Part shown: positions 31,725-40,232 of the stretch, in pieces
Numbering within the stretch: position 1 is the first letter of the stretch
Layout of the letters: every line of letters starts with the position of its first letter
Source of the DNA: Clostridiaceae bacterium
GTDB lineage: Bacteria > Bacillota > Clostridia > Oscillospirales > Acutalibacteraceae
Assembly (NCBI GenBank): GCA_016288315.1
Contig: JAEEYU010000057.1
Location: forward strand, 1 to 47,204
Length of the DNA stretch: 47,204 nt
Direction: 5' to 3'
Made by a program: the position numbers and the translations under genes
The notes under the pieces: model-generated
The model's database searches: none
Seen by the model: only the letters and a program-made list of their open reading frames with translations
Told to the model about the DNA's origin: nothing

Positions 31725-33686
31725 TTATTGCTTTTTGTTGACGGCTTTCGCCTGCTTTCTGAATATTACGCCGCCGAATGAGGGCAGGTTGATTTCAATG
31801 TAATCCGCCTTGCCGCCGTTCTCGGAGACAGCTGCAGATTTAACCGGCTCGCTGTTGAGAAGGTTGTTGCCGCCGAAACGGTATTCGTCGGTTGTCAGCA
31901 CCTCCGCATAATAACCGCTTTTCGGCACACGGACTTTAAAGCCCCTGCGCTCGACGGGTGAAAAGTTGATAACTATAATCAGCTCTTTACCCGAAACGCT
32001 CTTTCTGCGGTATGAAATAATGTTTTCATCCGCATTGTTCGGGTCAATCCACTCAAAGCCCGCCCAGTCAGTATCAATTTCCCACAGCTCGGGTGAGGAG
32101 AGATAGAAATTGTTTATCTCCGAAACAAATCTCTGCATTTCGGTGTGCCTCGGGTAGTCGAGCATAAACCATTGCAGCTGGTTTTCAAAATCCCACTCGC
32201 GGAACTGTGCGTATTCACTGCCCATAAACATCATCTTTTTGCCGGGCAGAGTCATCATATAAACAAGAAAGGCGCGCATGCCCGCAAATTTCTGGTCGTA
32301 TTCGCCGAACATCTTGTCAACAAGCGATTTTTTGCCGTGAACAACCTCGTCGTGCGATACGGGCAGAATGTAGTTTTCAGAGTATGCATACATCATCGGG
32401 AACGTCAGCTTTGAGTGATGATGCTTTCTGAAATACGGGTCAAGCGAAACATATTCGAACATATCGTTTGCCCAGCCCATATTCCACTTGAAATTAAAGC
32501 CGAGACCTCCCATTGAAACCGGCTTTGTAATCATCGGCCAGGCGGTCGATTCCTCTGCAATCATAAGTATATCGCCGAACTCGCCGAAAACTGTGGCGTT
32601 GAGCTTCTGGAAGAATGCTATTGCCTCAAGATTCTTGTTGTCGCCGTTCTTGTTCGGTATCCATTCCCCCGGCTCGCGGTCATAGTCAAGGTAGAGCATT
32701 GAAGCAACCGCATCGACCCTAAGACCGTCAATGTGGAATTCACGCAGCCAGTAAAGAGCATTTGAAATAAGGAAGCACTGAACCTCGTTTCTTCCCACGT
32801 CAAAGCACCTTGTGCCCCAGCCCTTGTGCTCCATTCTGTCCTTGCCCTGGTATTCGTAGAGCGGTTCGCCGTCAAACTCAAAAAGACCGTGCCTGTCCTT
32901 CGGAAAGTGTGCGGGCACCCAGTCAAGAATAATGCCTATTCCGCAGGTGTGAAGTTTGTTTATAAAATATCTGAAATCATCGGGCGAGCCGAAGCGCGAT
33001 GTAGGCGCATAATACGAGCACACCTGATAGCCCCAGGAGCCGTCAAACGGATGCTCCATAATCGGCATAAGCTCAACGTGCGTGTAACCCATCTTTTTGA
33101 CATAGGGCGCAAGTTCGTCTGCAATTTCACGGTATGTCAGGTAGTGCTCCCCGTCAGCCGTGCAGGCGCCGTCGCGCGTTTTCCACGAGCCTAAGTGCAT
33201 CTCATAAATATTCATCGGAGCGCTGTAAAAATAACTGTTCTTCTCCGTCGGCGTAAATATTTTTTTGCGGTGCTTGAACCAGGGAGCGTCGTTCCACTTG
33301 AAATCAGAGCGGCATTTGATAATGGAAGCCGTCTTCGTCAGCGTTTCGGAATAAACCGCATACGGGTCGCTCTTCTGCCAGGTCACTCCGTCTCTGCCGG
33401 TTATTTCAAACTTGTAGAATGTGTTGTCAAGGTCTCTGTCGCTCTCATAGCGCAGTTCCCAGATTCCGCCGTCTGTAACCCTATGCATGTCCCAGCTGTT
33501 CCAGGAGTTGAAATCGGCAATCACAGACACTCTTACAGCGTTGGGAGCCCAGGTGCGGAATATGTATGTCAGCTTACCGCCGCTTTCGTCAAGGTGGCAG
33601 CCGAGATATTTATATGCTTCATAGTTTGTGCCCTGATGAAAATAATAAGGAGCCAGATCGTTCTGCTTTTTTTCTTTAACCGCCAT
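31725..33686 (-). CDS. glgB: 1,4-alpha-glucan branching enzyme
   Basis: This 653-residue GH13 branching enzyme creates alpha-1,6 branches in glycogen. An N-terminal CBM48-type domain (FRTWAPNAVRVSVIADFNSW) precedes the barrel. Signature blocks are GYTHVELMPIMEHPFDGSWG, ILDWVPAHFPKD, FHIDGLRVDAVASMLYLDY (nucleophile Asp), MIAEESTAWP (acid/base Glu) and LPVSHDEVVHGKKS. I start at ATG 33686 because GAAAGGCAGG lies just upstream; a TTG seven codons earlier also reads in frame. It is first in the glycogen operon and 36 bases after a strong promoter's -10 box. Confidence 0.96.
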   Translation of the reverse strand: MAVKEKKQNDLAPYYFHQGTNYEAYKYLGCHLDESGGKLTYIFRTWAPNAVRVSVIADFNSWNSWDMHRVTDGGIWELRYESDRDLDNTFYKFEITGRDGVTWQKSDPYAVYSETLTKTASIIKCRSDFKWNDAPWFKHRKKIFTPTEKNSYFYSAPMNIYEMHLGSWKTRDGACTADGEHYLTYREIADELAPYVKKMGYTHVELMPIMEHPFDGSWGYQVCSYYAPTSRFGSPDDFRYFINKLHTCGIGIILDWVPAHFPKDRHGLFEFDGEPLYEYQGKDRMEHKGWGTRCFDVGRNEVQCFLISNALYWLREFHIDGLRVDAVASMLYLDYDREPGEWIPNKNGDNKNLEAIAFFQKLNATVFGEFGDILMIAEESTAWPMITKPVSMGGLGFNFKWNMGWANDMFEYVSLDPYFRKHHHSKLTFPMMYAYSENYILPVSHDEVVHGKKSLVDKMFGEYDQKFAGMRAFLVYMMTLPGKKMMFMGSEYAQFREWDFENQLQWFMLDYPRHTEMQRFVSEINNFYLSSPELWEIDTDWAGFEWIDPNNADENIISYRRKSVSGKELIIVINFSPVERRGFKVRVPKSGYYAEVLTTDEYRFGGNNLLNSEPVKSAAVSENGGKADYIEINLPSFGGVIFRKQAKAVNKKQ

Positions 33687-33721
33687 AGTCTGCCTGCCTT
33701 TCGTCAAAATAATACGTTTTG

Positions 33722-33750
33722 ATTATACTATATCATATTATAATAGTCAA
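33722..33750 (-). promoter_or_regulatory. Strong promoter of the glycogen operon
   Basis: On the minus strand TTGACT (33745-33750), a 17-base spacer and consensus TATAAT (33722-33727). It is the only clear promoter found for the six-gene operon running down to 23373. Confidence 0.8.
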
Positions 33751-33767
33751 ATTAAAAATATAATAAA

Positions 33768-33793
33768 TAAAAGAAGCTTCATGAGGAAGCTTC
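33768..33793 (-). terminator. Terminator of the tetR gene
   Basis: On the minus strand two copies of GAAGCTTC (33786-33793 and 33773-33780) pair across CTCAT and are followed by TTTTATTTATT. It isolates tetR from the glycogen operon promoter just beyond. Confidence 0.75.
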
Positions 33794-33805
33794 CTTTTAT
33801 CATTA

Positions 33806-34366
33806 TCAGCTTATGGATTTTACATACCCGGCAGTTGCCTCGACAAAGGCGTCAATGTCAACATCGGGGTTGCCCAAAAGTTTTTGAATGAGTATTCCGT
33901 CGCTTACAAAAAGAATCAGCCACGAAAAATAGCCCGCCGGCAGCGAGCTTGTGCGCTCGCCGAGCTTTTCGGCAATAAGATTTTCAAATTCCGTGTATCG
34001 CTTTATAAGCTTCTGCCTTATCTCCTCATTTCCGCTTATCGCATCACACAAAAGGTGAAAGCGCATAGGCGGAGTTGAAATACTGCGCTCAATAACATAT
34101 TTCACAAGGCGGTGCAGCGAGGTGTCCTTCTCGGGGTTTTCCGTCCACGCAATAAGGTCGTTCCACTGCGTTGTCAGGTAGTTGTCGGTAATGTCAAAAA
34201 GTATGTCATTTTTTGATTTGTAATAATAATACAGCGTGCCTTTCGATATGCCCGCCTCCTTTGAAATCTCGGCAAGCGATATGTCAGAGAGCGGCTTTTT
34301 GTCAAGCAAGCGCTGTGTCGCTTCTATTATTTTGTTTTTCAGGTCGTCATTTCTCGGTGCTGCCAT
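33806..34366 (-). CDS. TetR/AcrR-family transcriptional regulator
   Basis: This 186-residue regulator has an N-terminal helix-turn-helix domain: IIEATQRLLDKKPLSDISLA, then EISKEAGISKGTLYYYYKSK, the classic TetR recognition helix region, and NDILFDI. The rest is a helical ligand/dimer domain of no recognisable ligand class. I start at ATG 34366, with AAAGGAGAG upstream; the open frame runs 22 codons further through the promoter. A palindrome lies directly on its own promoter (34383-34403), so it probably represses itself, and a near-identical palindrome lies on the promoter of the 36900-41975 redox operon. That pair predicts its targets. Whether it also affects the glycogen operon is unknown; no such palindrome was found there. 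Confidence 0.9.
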   Translation of the reverse strand: MAAPRNDDLKNKIIEATQRLLDKKPLSDISLAEISKEAGISKGTLYYYYKSKNDILFDITDNYLTTQWNDLIAWTENPEKDTSLHRLVKYVIERSISTPPMRFHLLCDAISGNEEIRQKLIKRYTEFENLIAEKLGERTSSLPAGYFSWLILFVSDGILIQKLLGNPDVDIDAFVEATAGYVKSIS

Positions 34367-34382
34367 TTTTACTCTCCTTTTT

Positions 34383-34403
34383 GAGTCGGTCATCGGACGA
34401 CTC
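34383..34403. promoter_or_regulatory. Predicted TetR operator 1 (autoregulation)
   Basis: AGTCGGTCATCGGACGACT (34384-34402), with one more matching base on each side (GAGTCG...CGACTC), directly follows the tetR -10 box on the minus strand. It shares the first ten bases and the right arm, less one C, with the site at 36855-36874. Confidence 0.75.
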
Positions 34404-34432
34404 ATATTAACACATGCGCCCGGATATGTCAA
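34404..34432 (-). promoter_or_regulatory. Promoter of the tetR gene
   Basis: On the minus strand consensus TTGACA (34427-34432), a 17-base spacer and TAATAT (34404-34409), with the operator-like palindrome starting at the next base. Confidence 0.75.
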
Positions 34433-34444
34433 ACAATGTCATTC

Positions 34445-34473
34445 TTTACTTTATGTTTCTTAAATGCTATAAT
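34445..34473 (+). promoter_or_regulatory. Promoter of the trmN6-rsmI unit
   Basis: TTTACT (34445-34450), a 17-base spacer and consensus TATAAT (34468-34473), divergent from tetR and ending about 13 bases before the ribosome binding site GGGAGG. Confidence 0.65.
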
Positions 34474-34500
34474 AAAAACCGAATCGGGAGGTGAGCGGAA

Positions 34501-35241
34501 ACGGAAGAATTCAGAAAAGAATATCTCGGCGGCGGCATAACCGCATTTATTTCGGACTCCCACGGCTTCGGCACCGATGCCGTTCTGCTTGCCGATTTTG
34601 CAAACCCCTCAAAAAAATCCGTCTGCTGCGACCTCGGAACCGGCTGCGGAATAATTCCGCTTCTCTGGTGCAGAAAAGAAGGCGGCAGAATCACCTGTAT
34701 CGAAATAAGCGAACAGGCCTGCGAGCAGGTGAAACTCGCGATTGAAGAAAACTCCCTCTCTCAACGGCTGACGGTAATCAACTCCGACCTGCGCGACCTT
34801 AAAGGCAAGGTCGAAAACGGCTTGTTTGACATCGTCACAATGAATCCGCCGTATAAAGCAAAGGGCACGGGAATTGAAAGCACGTCACAGGCGGAAAGAA
34901 TCGCCCGCCACGGTGTAGAGTGTTCGCTTGAAGATATGTGCCTTGCCGCATCAAAACTTCTTAAATATTCGGGAAAGCTCTGCGTCTGCCTTCGCCCCGA
35001 AAGAACGGCGGAGCTCTTTAAATCAATGCAGAAATACAAAATAGAGCCGAAACGTCTGCGCTACGTTTCAAAGCACCACGGCACGCCTCCCTGGCTTGTG
35101 CTGTGCGAGGGTCGTCTCGGCGGCAATCCGGGAATGACCGTTGAACCGCAGTTCGCCGTTTATGATGGCGAAGAATACTCGCCCGCAATGAAAGAAATAT
35201 ACGCTGATTATCTTTTTGAAAACAGAGGTGAAAAACCTTGA
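34501..35241 (+). CDS. TrmN6/YfiC-like N6-adenine methyltransferase, apparent ACG start
   Basis: This protein of about 246 residues is a SAM-dependent N6-adenine methyltransferase of the tRNA1(Val) A37 type. The N-terminal FGTDAVLLADFA block leads to the SAM motif CCDLGTGCGIIPLLWC, an acidic CIEISEQACEQ and the catalytic MNPPYKAKGTG. CVCLRPERTAE and HHGTPPWLVLCEG are C-terminal family blocks. No ATG, GTG or TTG gives the full domain in frame: a stop sits at 34492, and the first usable codon is ACG at 34501, 9 bases after GGGAGG. A GTG at 34729 would remove the SAM motif. Either ACG (or a nearby ATA/ATT) starts translation, or the start codon is mutated or misread. Confidence 0.78.
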   Translation, partial: TEEFRKEYLGGGITAFISDSHGFGTDAVLLADFANPSKKSVCCDLGTGCGIIPLLWCRKEGGRITCIEISEQACEQVKLAIEENSLSQRLTVINSDLRDLKGKVENGLFDIVTMNPPYKAKGTGIESTSQAERIARHGVECSLEDMCLAASKLLKYSGKLCVCLRPERTAELFKSMQKYKIEPKRLRYVSKHHGTPPWLVLCEGRLGGNPGMTVEPQFAVYDGEEYSPAMKEIYADYLFENRGEKP

Positions 35242-36059
35242 GCGGAACGCTTTTTGTCGTCGGCACTCCCATAGGCAATCTCGGCGATATGTCTCCGAGA
35301 GCGCTTGATATTCTTGAAAAGGCAGACTTCATAGCCGCAGAAGACACCAGAGTTGCCTTAAAGCTTCTCAACCATTTCGGCATAAAAAATCAGCTTGTAA
35401 GCTATCACGAGCACAACCGTTTTGAAAAGGGCGAGGATATTCTCTCGCGCATTCTTTCGGGCGAAAACTGTGCGATTGTAACAGATGCAGGAATGCCCGC
35501 AATCTCCGACCCGGGCGAAGACCTCGTGCGCCTTTGCCACGAACACTCCGTCAAAGTTGAGTCCGTGCCGGGTCCCTGCGCATTTTCAACCGCTCTCGCA
35601 ATCTCGGGAATGCCTGCCGGCAGGTTCACGTTTGAGGGCTTTCTCAGCATGAACAAACCCTCTCGCAGAAAGCACCTCGAAGAATTGAAAGATGAAAAAC
35701 GCACAATGATTTTTTACGAGGCGCCGCACAAGCTTGCCGCCACGCTGAAAGATTTAGCCGAAAACTTCGGCAACAGGAATATTGCAATAGTGCGCGAAAT
35801 AACAAAAATCCACGAGGAAGTCATCCGCACATCTCTTTTCGATGCCGCCGAAAAATATGCAGACGGCTCGCTCAAAGGCGAAATCGTCATAATTGTTGAG
35901 GGCGCACGGGAAGAAAAGATAAAAACTACAATCGAAGAAGCGGTCGCCCTTGCCCTGCAATTTGAAAAAGAAGGAGCGTCGCGCAGCGATGCGGCAAAAC
36001 AGGCGGCAAAACAGACCGGCTTCAAAAAAGGCGATATCTATAAACTTATGGGGGAATAA
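35238..36059 (+). CDS. rsmI: 16S rRNA (cytidine(1402)-2'-O)-methyltransferase RsmI
   Basis: This 273-residue member of the tetrapyrrole-methylase-fold family adds the 2'-O-methyl group to C1402 in the 30S decoding centre. Signature blocks are LFVVGTPIGNLGDMSPRA, AAEDTRVALKLL, VTDAGMPAISDPGE, VPGPCAFSTALAISG, FEGFLS and IFYEAPHKL. The C-terminal helical part (EGASRSDAAKQAAKQTGFKK) is the RsmI tail. The start is TTG 35238, four bases inside the previous gene (TTGA overlap), with AGAGGTGAAAAA upstream. Linkage to a TrmN6-like gene is common in Firmicutes. Confidence 0.96.
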   Translation: MSGTLFVVGTPIGNLGDMSPRALDILEKADFIAAEDTRVALKLLNHFGIKNQLVSYHEHNRFEKGEDILSRILSGENCAIVTDAGMPAISDPGEDLVRLCHEHSVKVESVPGPCAFSTALAISGMPAGRFTFEGFLSMNKPSRRKHLEELKDEKRTMIFYEAPHKLAATLKDLAENFGNRNIAIVREITKIHEEVIRTSLFDAAEKYADGSLKGEIVIIVEGAREEKIKTTIEEAVALALQFEKEGASRSDAAKQAAKQTGFKKGDIYKLMGE

Positions 36060-36061
36060 TA

Positions 36062-36682
36062 ATGCAGGCGTTTATTGAATATTACAAAGAACACATCTAT
36101 TTTCTTTTTATCCTCGCCGCTCTGCTCGTTCTGGCTGTCTGGATGGTCTCAAAGGCGTTCAGGTCCTCTTCCGCAAGAAGAAAGGCAAACGAAGCGGTTA
36201 TGAAAAAGCTTGAGGAAGACACAGCCCTTCGTAAGGATTTCGAAAACCTCACACCCGAAAAGGCGCAGTCCGCACCTCCTGAAAAGCTTTTTAAAGGCGT
36301 TGCGCTCGGTATATGCAGAAACATTGAAAAATCCGCCGATATGCTCGCCGTGTTCAATTCTCTGAACGAGAATCAAAAGAAGATTTACGCCCTTTACTTC
36401 ATCTTTGAAGACGGCGGCGAAAAACTCAGCAATTTCTTTAAAATCAACGGCAAACCGCTTACGGTTTACGCAAAGGCGGCAGTCGATGAAATCTACGGCG
36501 GAGAAACGGCGGATGTCTTCGGCAAAGAGTTTCTCGCCTATGATGAGGATGACGAAACCACTTCTCTCATCCCGTCGGATATTGAAAAAAACGACACATT
36601 GTTCAAATCCCTCCTCGGCGGTGCGGATATTTACAACCCGCCCGCAGAGTTTATAATTGAAAACTTAAAAGATTTTGTATAA
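36062..36682 (+). CDS. Unknown membrane-anchored protein
   Basis: I do not recognise this family. The 206-residue protein has one N-terminal transmembrane segment (IYFLFILAALLVLAVWMV, about residues 12-29), a basic Arg/Lys stretch and then a soluble, mostly helical cytoplasmic domain. No catalytic motif is visible. The C-terminal third is acidic (AYDEDDETTSL). It starts two bases after rsmI and is ended by a strong terminator, so it belongs to the trmN6-rsmI transcript. The one-TM-plus-soluble layout would fit an envelope-linked scaffold, but there is no direct evidence. Confidence 0.75.
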   Translation: MQAFIEYYKEHIYFLFILAALLVLAVWMVSKAFRSSSARRKANEAVMKKLEEDTALRKDFENLTPEKAQSAPPEKLFKGVALGICRNIEKSADMLAVFNSLNENQKKIYALYFIFEDGGEKLSNFFKINGKPLTVYAKAAVDEIYGGETADVFGKEFLAYDEDDETTSLIPSDIEKNDTLFKSLLGGADIYNPPAEFIIENLKDFV

Positions 36683-36714
36683 TAAAAAAAGGAATCTGAA
36701 AAAGCAAGATAATC

Positions 36715-36740
36715 AAAAAAGCGGGCAACCCCCGCTTTTT
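36715..36740 (+). terminator. Terminator after the 36062 gene
   Basis: GCGGG/CCCGC (36721-36725, 36731-36735), extended by A-run/T-run pairing, with five T residues at the end. Confidence 0.88.
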
Positions 36741-36769
36741 GTCATTCTAAGCCGCAGGCGAAGAATCCC
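36741..36769 (+). repeat. Copy of a widespread GTCATTCT...GAAGAATCCC intergenic motif
   Basis: The 29 bases begin GTCATTCTAAGCC and end GCAGGCGAAGAATCCC. They resemble a short motif that recurs in intergenic DNA of many unrelated bacteria. Only one copy is present in this window. A pyrimidine/C-rich run (about 36775-36801, ACCCCACACCCACACCCGCC) follows it. Confidence 0.4.
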
Positions 36770-36817
36770 ATAACATCCAACCCCACACCCACACCCGCCC
36801 GCAAAACCAATCCGATA

Positions 36818-36846
36818 TTGACATTTCAACGGCAAAGTGCTATCAT
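36818..36846 (+). promoter_or_regulatory. Promoter of the GlpA-like redox operon
   Basis: Consensus TTGACA (36818-36823), a 17-base spacer and TATCAT (36841-36846). The predicted TetR operator starts nine bases after the -10 box. Confidence 0.8.
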
Positions 36847-36854
36847 ATACACAA

Positions 36855-36874
36855 AGTCGGTCATTCGACCGACT
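36855..36874. promoter_or_regulatory. Predicted TetR operator 2
   Basis: AGTCGGTCATTCGACCGACT has two perfect 8-bp arms around ATTC. It covers the expected transcription start of the redox operon and closely matches the palindrome on the tetR promoter. Confidence 0.78.
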
Positions 36875-36899
36875 CGAAGAAAAAAGGCAGGTGAAAAAT

Positions 36900-38615
36900 A
36901 TGAATATTGCCAGAATCCGCAAAAAAGTCTCGGCAGTCAGCGGCGGCAGGGTAAACGCCGAGTTAAAAGACAACTGCATTGTCCTGACAGGCGAGGCGGA
37001 CTCCTGGGAGCAGGCGCTTGAAGCCTGCAGCGCGGCGGCAATTCCCTACGGCAAAATTCATGTTGTCAACGATATTACCGTAAAAAAACTTGTTGAAAAG
37101 CCAATGCGTATGCCCTCCGTCTGCGACAAAGCCATTGACGGCGAAAAGCCCGATGTTCTCATCATCGGCGGCGGAATCTCAGGTGCGAGCATAGCGAGGG
37201 AGCTTACAAAAAACAAGCTGAATATTCTCCTTGTCGAGAAGGAACCCGACCTTGCAATGCAGGCGTCGGGCAGAAATGACGGCGAGGTGCATCCCGGCAT
37301 AGACCTTTCAAAGGGCTCACTCAAACATTATTATATACGCAAAGGCAACAGGATGTATGGCGACGTCTGCAAAGATCTCGGCGTTGAATTCAGAAGGGTA
37401 GGGCAGTATGTTTGCTTCAACGAGGCGTGGGCAAGACCGCTTATCGCCCTTTATGTCCTGAAAAGAAAGTATATTGACAAAATCGAAGATTCCGAAATCA
37501 TTTCGGGCAAAGAGCTTCACAAAAGGGAACCGAATTTCAACGGCAGCTTTAAGTTCGCCATTTCAAACCCGTCAACGGGTTGCGTCTGCCCATACGGACT
37601 GACGATTGCCTATGCCGAAAACGCCGTTATGAACGGCGCAAAGGTTATGCTTAACACGGCGGTTACCGGTATGCAGGTTGAAAACGGCAGAATTATCTCC
37701 GTCAGAACCAACAGAGGCACGGTTTATCCTAAAACAGTCATTAACGCCGCGGGTGTCTTCAGCGAAGAAATCGCAAAAATGGCGGGCGACAGGTTTTTCT
37801 CCATCCACCCCAGAAGGGGAACAAACTCCATACTCGACAAAAAAGCGGGTAAGTATATGCACAGTGTCGCTTCAATCAAGGAGCTCGCCGCTTCAAGCGG
37901 TCACACCAAGGGCGGCGGAATACTTCACACCGTTCACGACAACCTTTTAATAGGTCCAGATGCCGTTGAAACAAGCGAAAAAGAAAATGTCGCGACCAAT
38001 CCCGAAAGCATCGAAAAGGTTTTCTCCCGCCAGAAAAACACAATGCCGTCGCTGAGCGAACGTGACATAATCACTTATTTTACGGGTGTGCGCGCACCTA
38101 CCTTTGAAGAAGATTTCATAATCGAAAAAGGCAGAAAATGCGGGAATATAATTCATTGTGCCGGCATTCAGTCTCCCGGTCTCACCACGGCACCCGCCGT
38201 AGCCCTTGATATAGAAAAAATGGCTCTCGAAATGCTCGGCGGCGCTCAGAAAAACCCCGATTTCAATCCTGTGAGAAAACCCGTTCCCACCCTGCGCAAT
38301 ATGAGCGATGAAGAACGGGCGCAGATGATAAAAAAGAACCCCGATTACGGCGAAATAGTCTGCCGCTGCGAAGAAATCAGCAAGGGTGAAATACTCGATG
38401 CCCTCAATTCTCCCATCTGCGTTCCCACCGTTGACGGTATAAAAAAACGCGTGCGTCCGGGTATGGGCAGATGTCAGGGCGGATTCTGCTCCCCGCTTGT
38501 AACCAAAATAATTGCCGGCTTTTTAAATGAGCCGATTGACAAAGTCCGCAAAAGTTATGACGGCTCCGTAATAACCTACGGCAGCACAAAAAAGGGGAGG
38601 GGCGCCGATGAATAA
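36900..38615 (+). CDS. GlpA-like FAD-dependent glycerol-3-phosphate dehydrogenase family protein with N-terminal BON-like domain
   Basis: This 571-residue flavoprotein has three parts. Residues 1-70 resemble a BON domain ([27 protein letters not shown]). From about 85 the DAO-type FAD fold begins ([37 protein letters not shown]), matching the GlpA/LhgO class. At the C-terminus is a BFD-like [2Fe-2S] site with C488, C490, C525 and C530 ([18 protein letters not shown]). Members oxidise glycerol-3-phosphate to DHAP or a 2-hydroxy acid and pass electrons to partner subunits. I start at ATG 36900, which has AGGTGAAAAAT upstream; the frame opens 21 codons earlier inside the operator. It overlaps the GlpB-like gene by eight bases. 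Confidence 0.87.
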   Translation: MNIARIRKKVSAVSGGRVNAELKDNCIVLTGEADSWEQALEACSAAAIPYGKIHVVNDITVKKLVEKPMRMPSVCDKAIDGEKPDVLIIGGGISGASIARELTKNKLNILLVEKEPDLAMQASGRNDGEVHPGIDLSKGSLKHYYIRKGNRMYGDVCKDLGVEFRRVGQYVCFNEAWARPLIALYVLKRKYIDKIEDSEIISGKELHKREPNFNGSFKFAISNPSTGCVCPYGLTIAYAENAVMNGAKVMLNTAVTGMQVENGRIISVRTNRGTVYPKTVINAAGVFSEEIAKMAGDRFFSIHPRRGTNSILDKKAGKYMHSVASIKELAASSGHTKGGGILHTVHDNLLIGPDAVETSEKENVATNPESIEKVFSRQKNTMPSLSERDIITYFTGVRAPTFEEDFIIEKGRKCGNIIHCAGIQSPGLTTAPAVALDIEKMALEMLGGAQKNPDFNPVRKPVPTLRNMSDEERAQMIKKNPDYGEIVCRCEEISKGEILDALNSPICVPTVDGIKKRVRPGMGRCQGGFCSPLVTKIIAGFLNEPIDKVRKSYDGSVITYGSTKKGRGADE

Positions 38616-39864
38616 CTATGATGTAATTGTAATCGGCGGCGGCCCCGCAGGGCTTGCCGCAGCGATTCAGGCAAAAAAAGACGGTGCGTCTGTTCTTCTC
38701 ATTGAGCGCGAAAACAGGCTGGGCGGCATCTTAAAGCAATGTATCCACGACGGCTTCGGTCTTGTCCGCTTTGAAGAAAAACTGTCGGGCCCCGAGTATG
38801 CCGAGAGATTCATTGATGAATTCAACTCCCTCTCAATCGAGGCGCTCGCACTCACATTTGTCACAAAAATCAAAAAGAACGGCGATATCTTTGAAATACA
38901 CGTTGTCAACCGCGAAGGCACGGCCGTCTTTAACTGCAGAGCCATTGTTCTCGCTACCGGCTGCCGTGAAAGAACGGCAAAACAGGTTTTTATCCACGGC
39001 ACAAGACCGTCCGGCGTCTTCACAGCGGGCACGGCTCAGCATTTCACAAACCTTCTGGGCGAGCTTCCCGCAAAAAAATGCGTGATTTTAGGCAGCGGCG
39101 ACATCGGTCTTATTATGGCACGCCGCCTTACTCTCGAGGGCTGCAAAGTGCTCGGAGTCTATGAGGCAAAACCTTCTCCCTCGGGGCTTACAAGAAATAT
39201 CCATCAGTGCCTCAATGATTATGATATTCCGCTCTTCCTCTCCCACACCGTAACAAGAGTTTTCGGAGACGAACGCCTTGAAGCGGTTGAAATATCCAGG
39301 GTGGATGAAAAAATGCGCCCTATAGAGGGCACACAGCAGACGGTTGAATGCGACGCTTTGATTCTCTCCGTCGGTCTTATCCCCGAGAACGAACTTGCCG
39401 AAGAACTCGGCGTTTCAATGGATTCCGGCACAAAGGGTCCCGTCTGTGACGAAAAGCTTATGACAAGCGTTGAAGGCGTTTTCTCCTGCGGCAACGCCCT
39501 TCACGTCAACGACCTTGTCGATTATGTCTCCGAGAGCGGCGAAACAGCCGGCGCAGCTGCGGCAGCATATAAAAATACCGAACGCACAACGGTTAAGCTT
39601 GAACGCGGTCAAGGTATTATGTCGCTTGTTCCGCAGATGCTTGACTTGAACGGTGCGACAAGCTCCGTAACCGTCTATTTCCGCTCGGCTGATGTTCTCA
39701 ACAACTGCGCTCTTATAATCAAAATTGACGGCGAAGAAAAATTCCGAAAAAAATACGCCTTCCTGCGCCCACCCGAAATGGAACGGCTTGTAATTGATTT
39801 TTCCGCATTCAATCTGAGTCCAGACAGCAAAATCGTTTTTGAAACAGAGGTGACATCCGTATGA
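38608..39864 (+). CDS. GlpB-like pyridine-nucleotide-disulfide-type FAD oxidoreductase
   Basis: This 418-residue protein has an FAD motif at its start ([20 protein letters not shown]) and a second dinucleotide site ([18 protein letters not shown]) for NAD(H). [15 protein letters not shown] is a family block, and the FAD-closing [19 protein letters not shown] precedes the C-terminus. The last 100 residues ([19 protein letters not shown]) form an extra domain. It belongs to the oxidoreductases that accompany GlpA-like and DUF1667 proteins in Firmicutes, probably as one complex linking the dehydrogenase to NAD or an electron carrier. Overlaps with both neighbours point to coupled translation. 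Confidence 0.86.
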   Translation: MNNYDVIVIGGGPAGLAAAIQAKKDGASVLLIERENRLGGILKQCIHDGFGLVRFEEKLSGPEYAERFIDEFNSLSIEALALTFVTKIKKNGDIFEIHVVNREGTAVFNCRAIVLATGCRERTAKQVFIHGTRPSGVFTAGTAQHFTNLLGELPAKKCVILGSGDIGLIMARRLTLEGCKVLGVYEAKPSPSGLTRNIHQCLNDYDIPLFLSHTVTRVFGDERLEAVEISRVDEKMRPIEGTQQTVECDALILSVGLIPENELAEELGVSMDSGTKGPVCDEKLMTSVEGVFSCGNALHVNDLVDYVSESGETAGAAAAAYKNTERTTVKLERGQGIMSLVPQMLDLNGATSSVTVYFRSADVLNNCALIIKIDGEEKFRKKYAFLRPPEMERLVIDFSAFNLSPDSKIVFETEVTSV

Positions 39865-40220
39865 AAGAAATAATATGTATAGTCTGCCCCAACGGCTGCA
39901 CCCTGAACGTTGAAAAAAACGGCGGAGAAATAACCGTAACGGGCAACAAATGCAAAAGGGGAGAGGAATTTGCCGTTTCCGAAATGACACGTCCCATGCG
40001 CACAATCTGCTCAACCGTTAAAACCGACAGGGCAGATATTCCCGTTCTTCCCGTCAGAGTTTCCGCCGATATCCCCAAAGAAAAAATCTTTGCCGTTATG
40101 GATGAGATTAACGCAGTCACCGTTACCGCCCCTCTTAAAAGAGGCGATACGGTTATAAAAAACGTGCTCGGTCTCGGCGCGGATGTTATAGCGACGAGCG
40201 ATATTCTGAGCAGAAATTAA
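39861..40220 (+). CDS. DUF1667 cysteine-rich protein
   Basis: This 119-residue protein has the DUF1667 cysteine set CIVCPNGC (C6, C9, C13) and [11 protein letters not shown] (C31), suited to an iron-sulfur cluster or zinc. The rest ([26 protein letters not shown]) is a typical family block. The family occurs with GlpA/GlpB-like flavoproteins and is thought to replace GlpC as the small iron-sulfur subunit; that role is inference. The ATGA overlap with the upstream gene and the 12-base gap to the next keep it within the operon. Confidence 0.88.
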   Translation: MKEIICIVCPNGCTLNVEKNGGEITVTGNKCKRGEEFAVSEMTRPMRTICSTVKTDRADIPVLPVRVSADIPKEKIFAVMDEINAVTVTAPLKRGDTVIKNVLGLGADVIATSDILSRN

Positions 40221-40232
40221 GGAGATAATAAT

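Noticed and set aside
33195-33722. 175-codon plus-strand frame opposite glgB
   Set aside because: It is antisense to the branching enzyme N-terminus and runs into the glycogen promoter; no domain.
33722-33793. TetR control of the glycogen operon
   Set aside because: The regulator is adjacent to the glycogen promoter, but that promoter lacks the AGTCGGTC palindrome found on the other two targets, and a terminator separates the units.
34491-34745. GTG-started frame MSGNGRIQKRISRRRHNRIY
   Set aside because: It is the +1 shifted reading of the TrmN6-like gene: Arg-rich, no domain, and its GTG is part of the ribosome binding site.
39415-40014. 199-codon minus-strand frame
   Set aside because: It is antisense to the GlpB-like/DUF1667 overlap, with no ribosome binding site or known motif.
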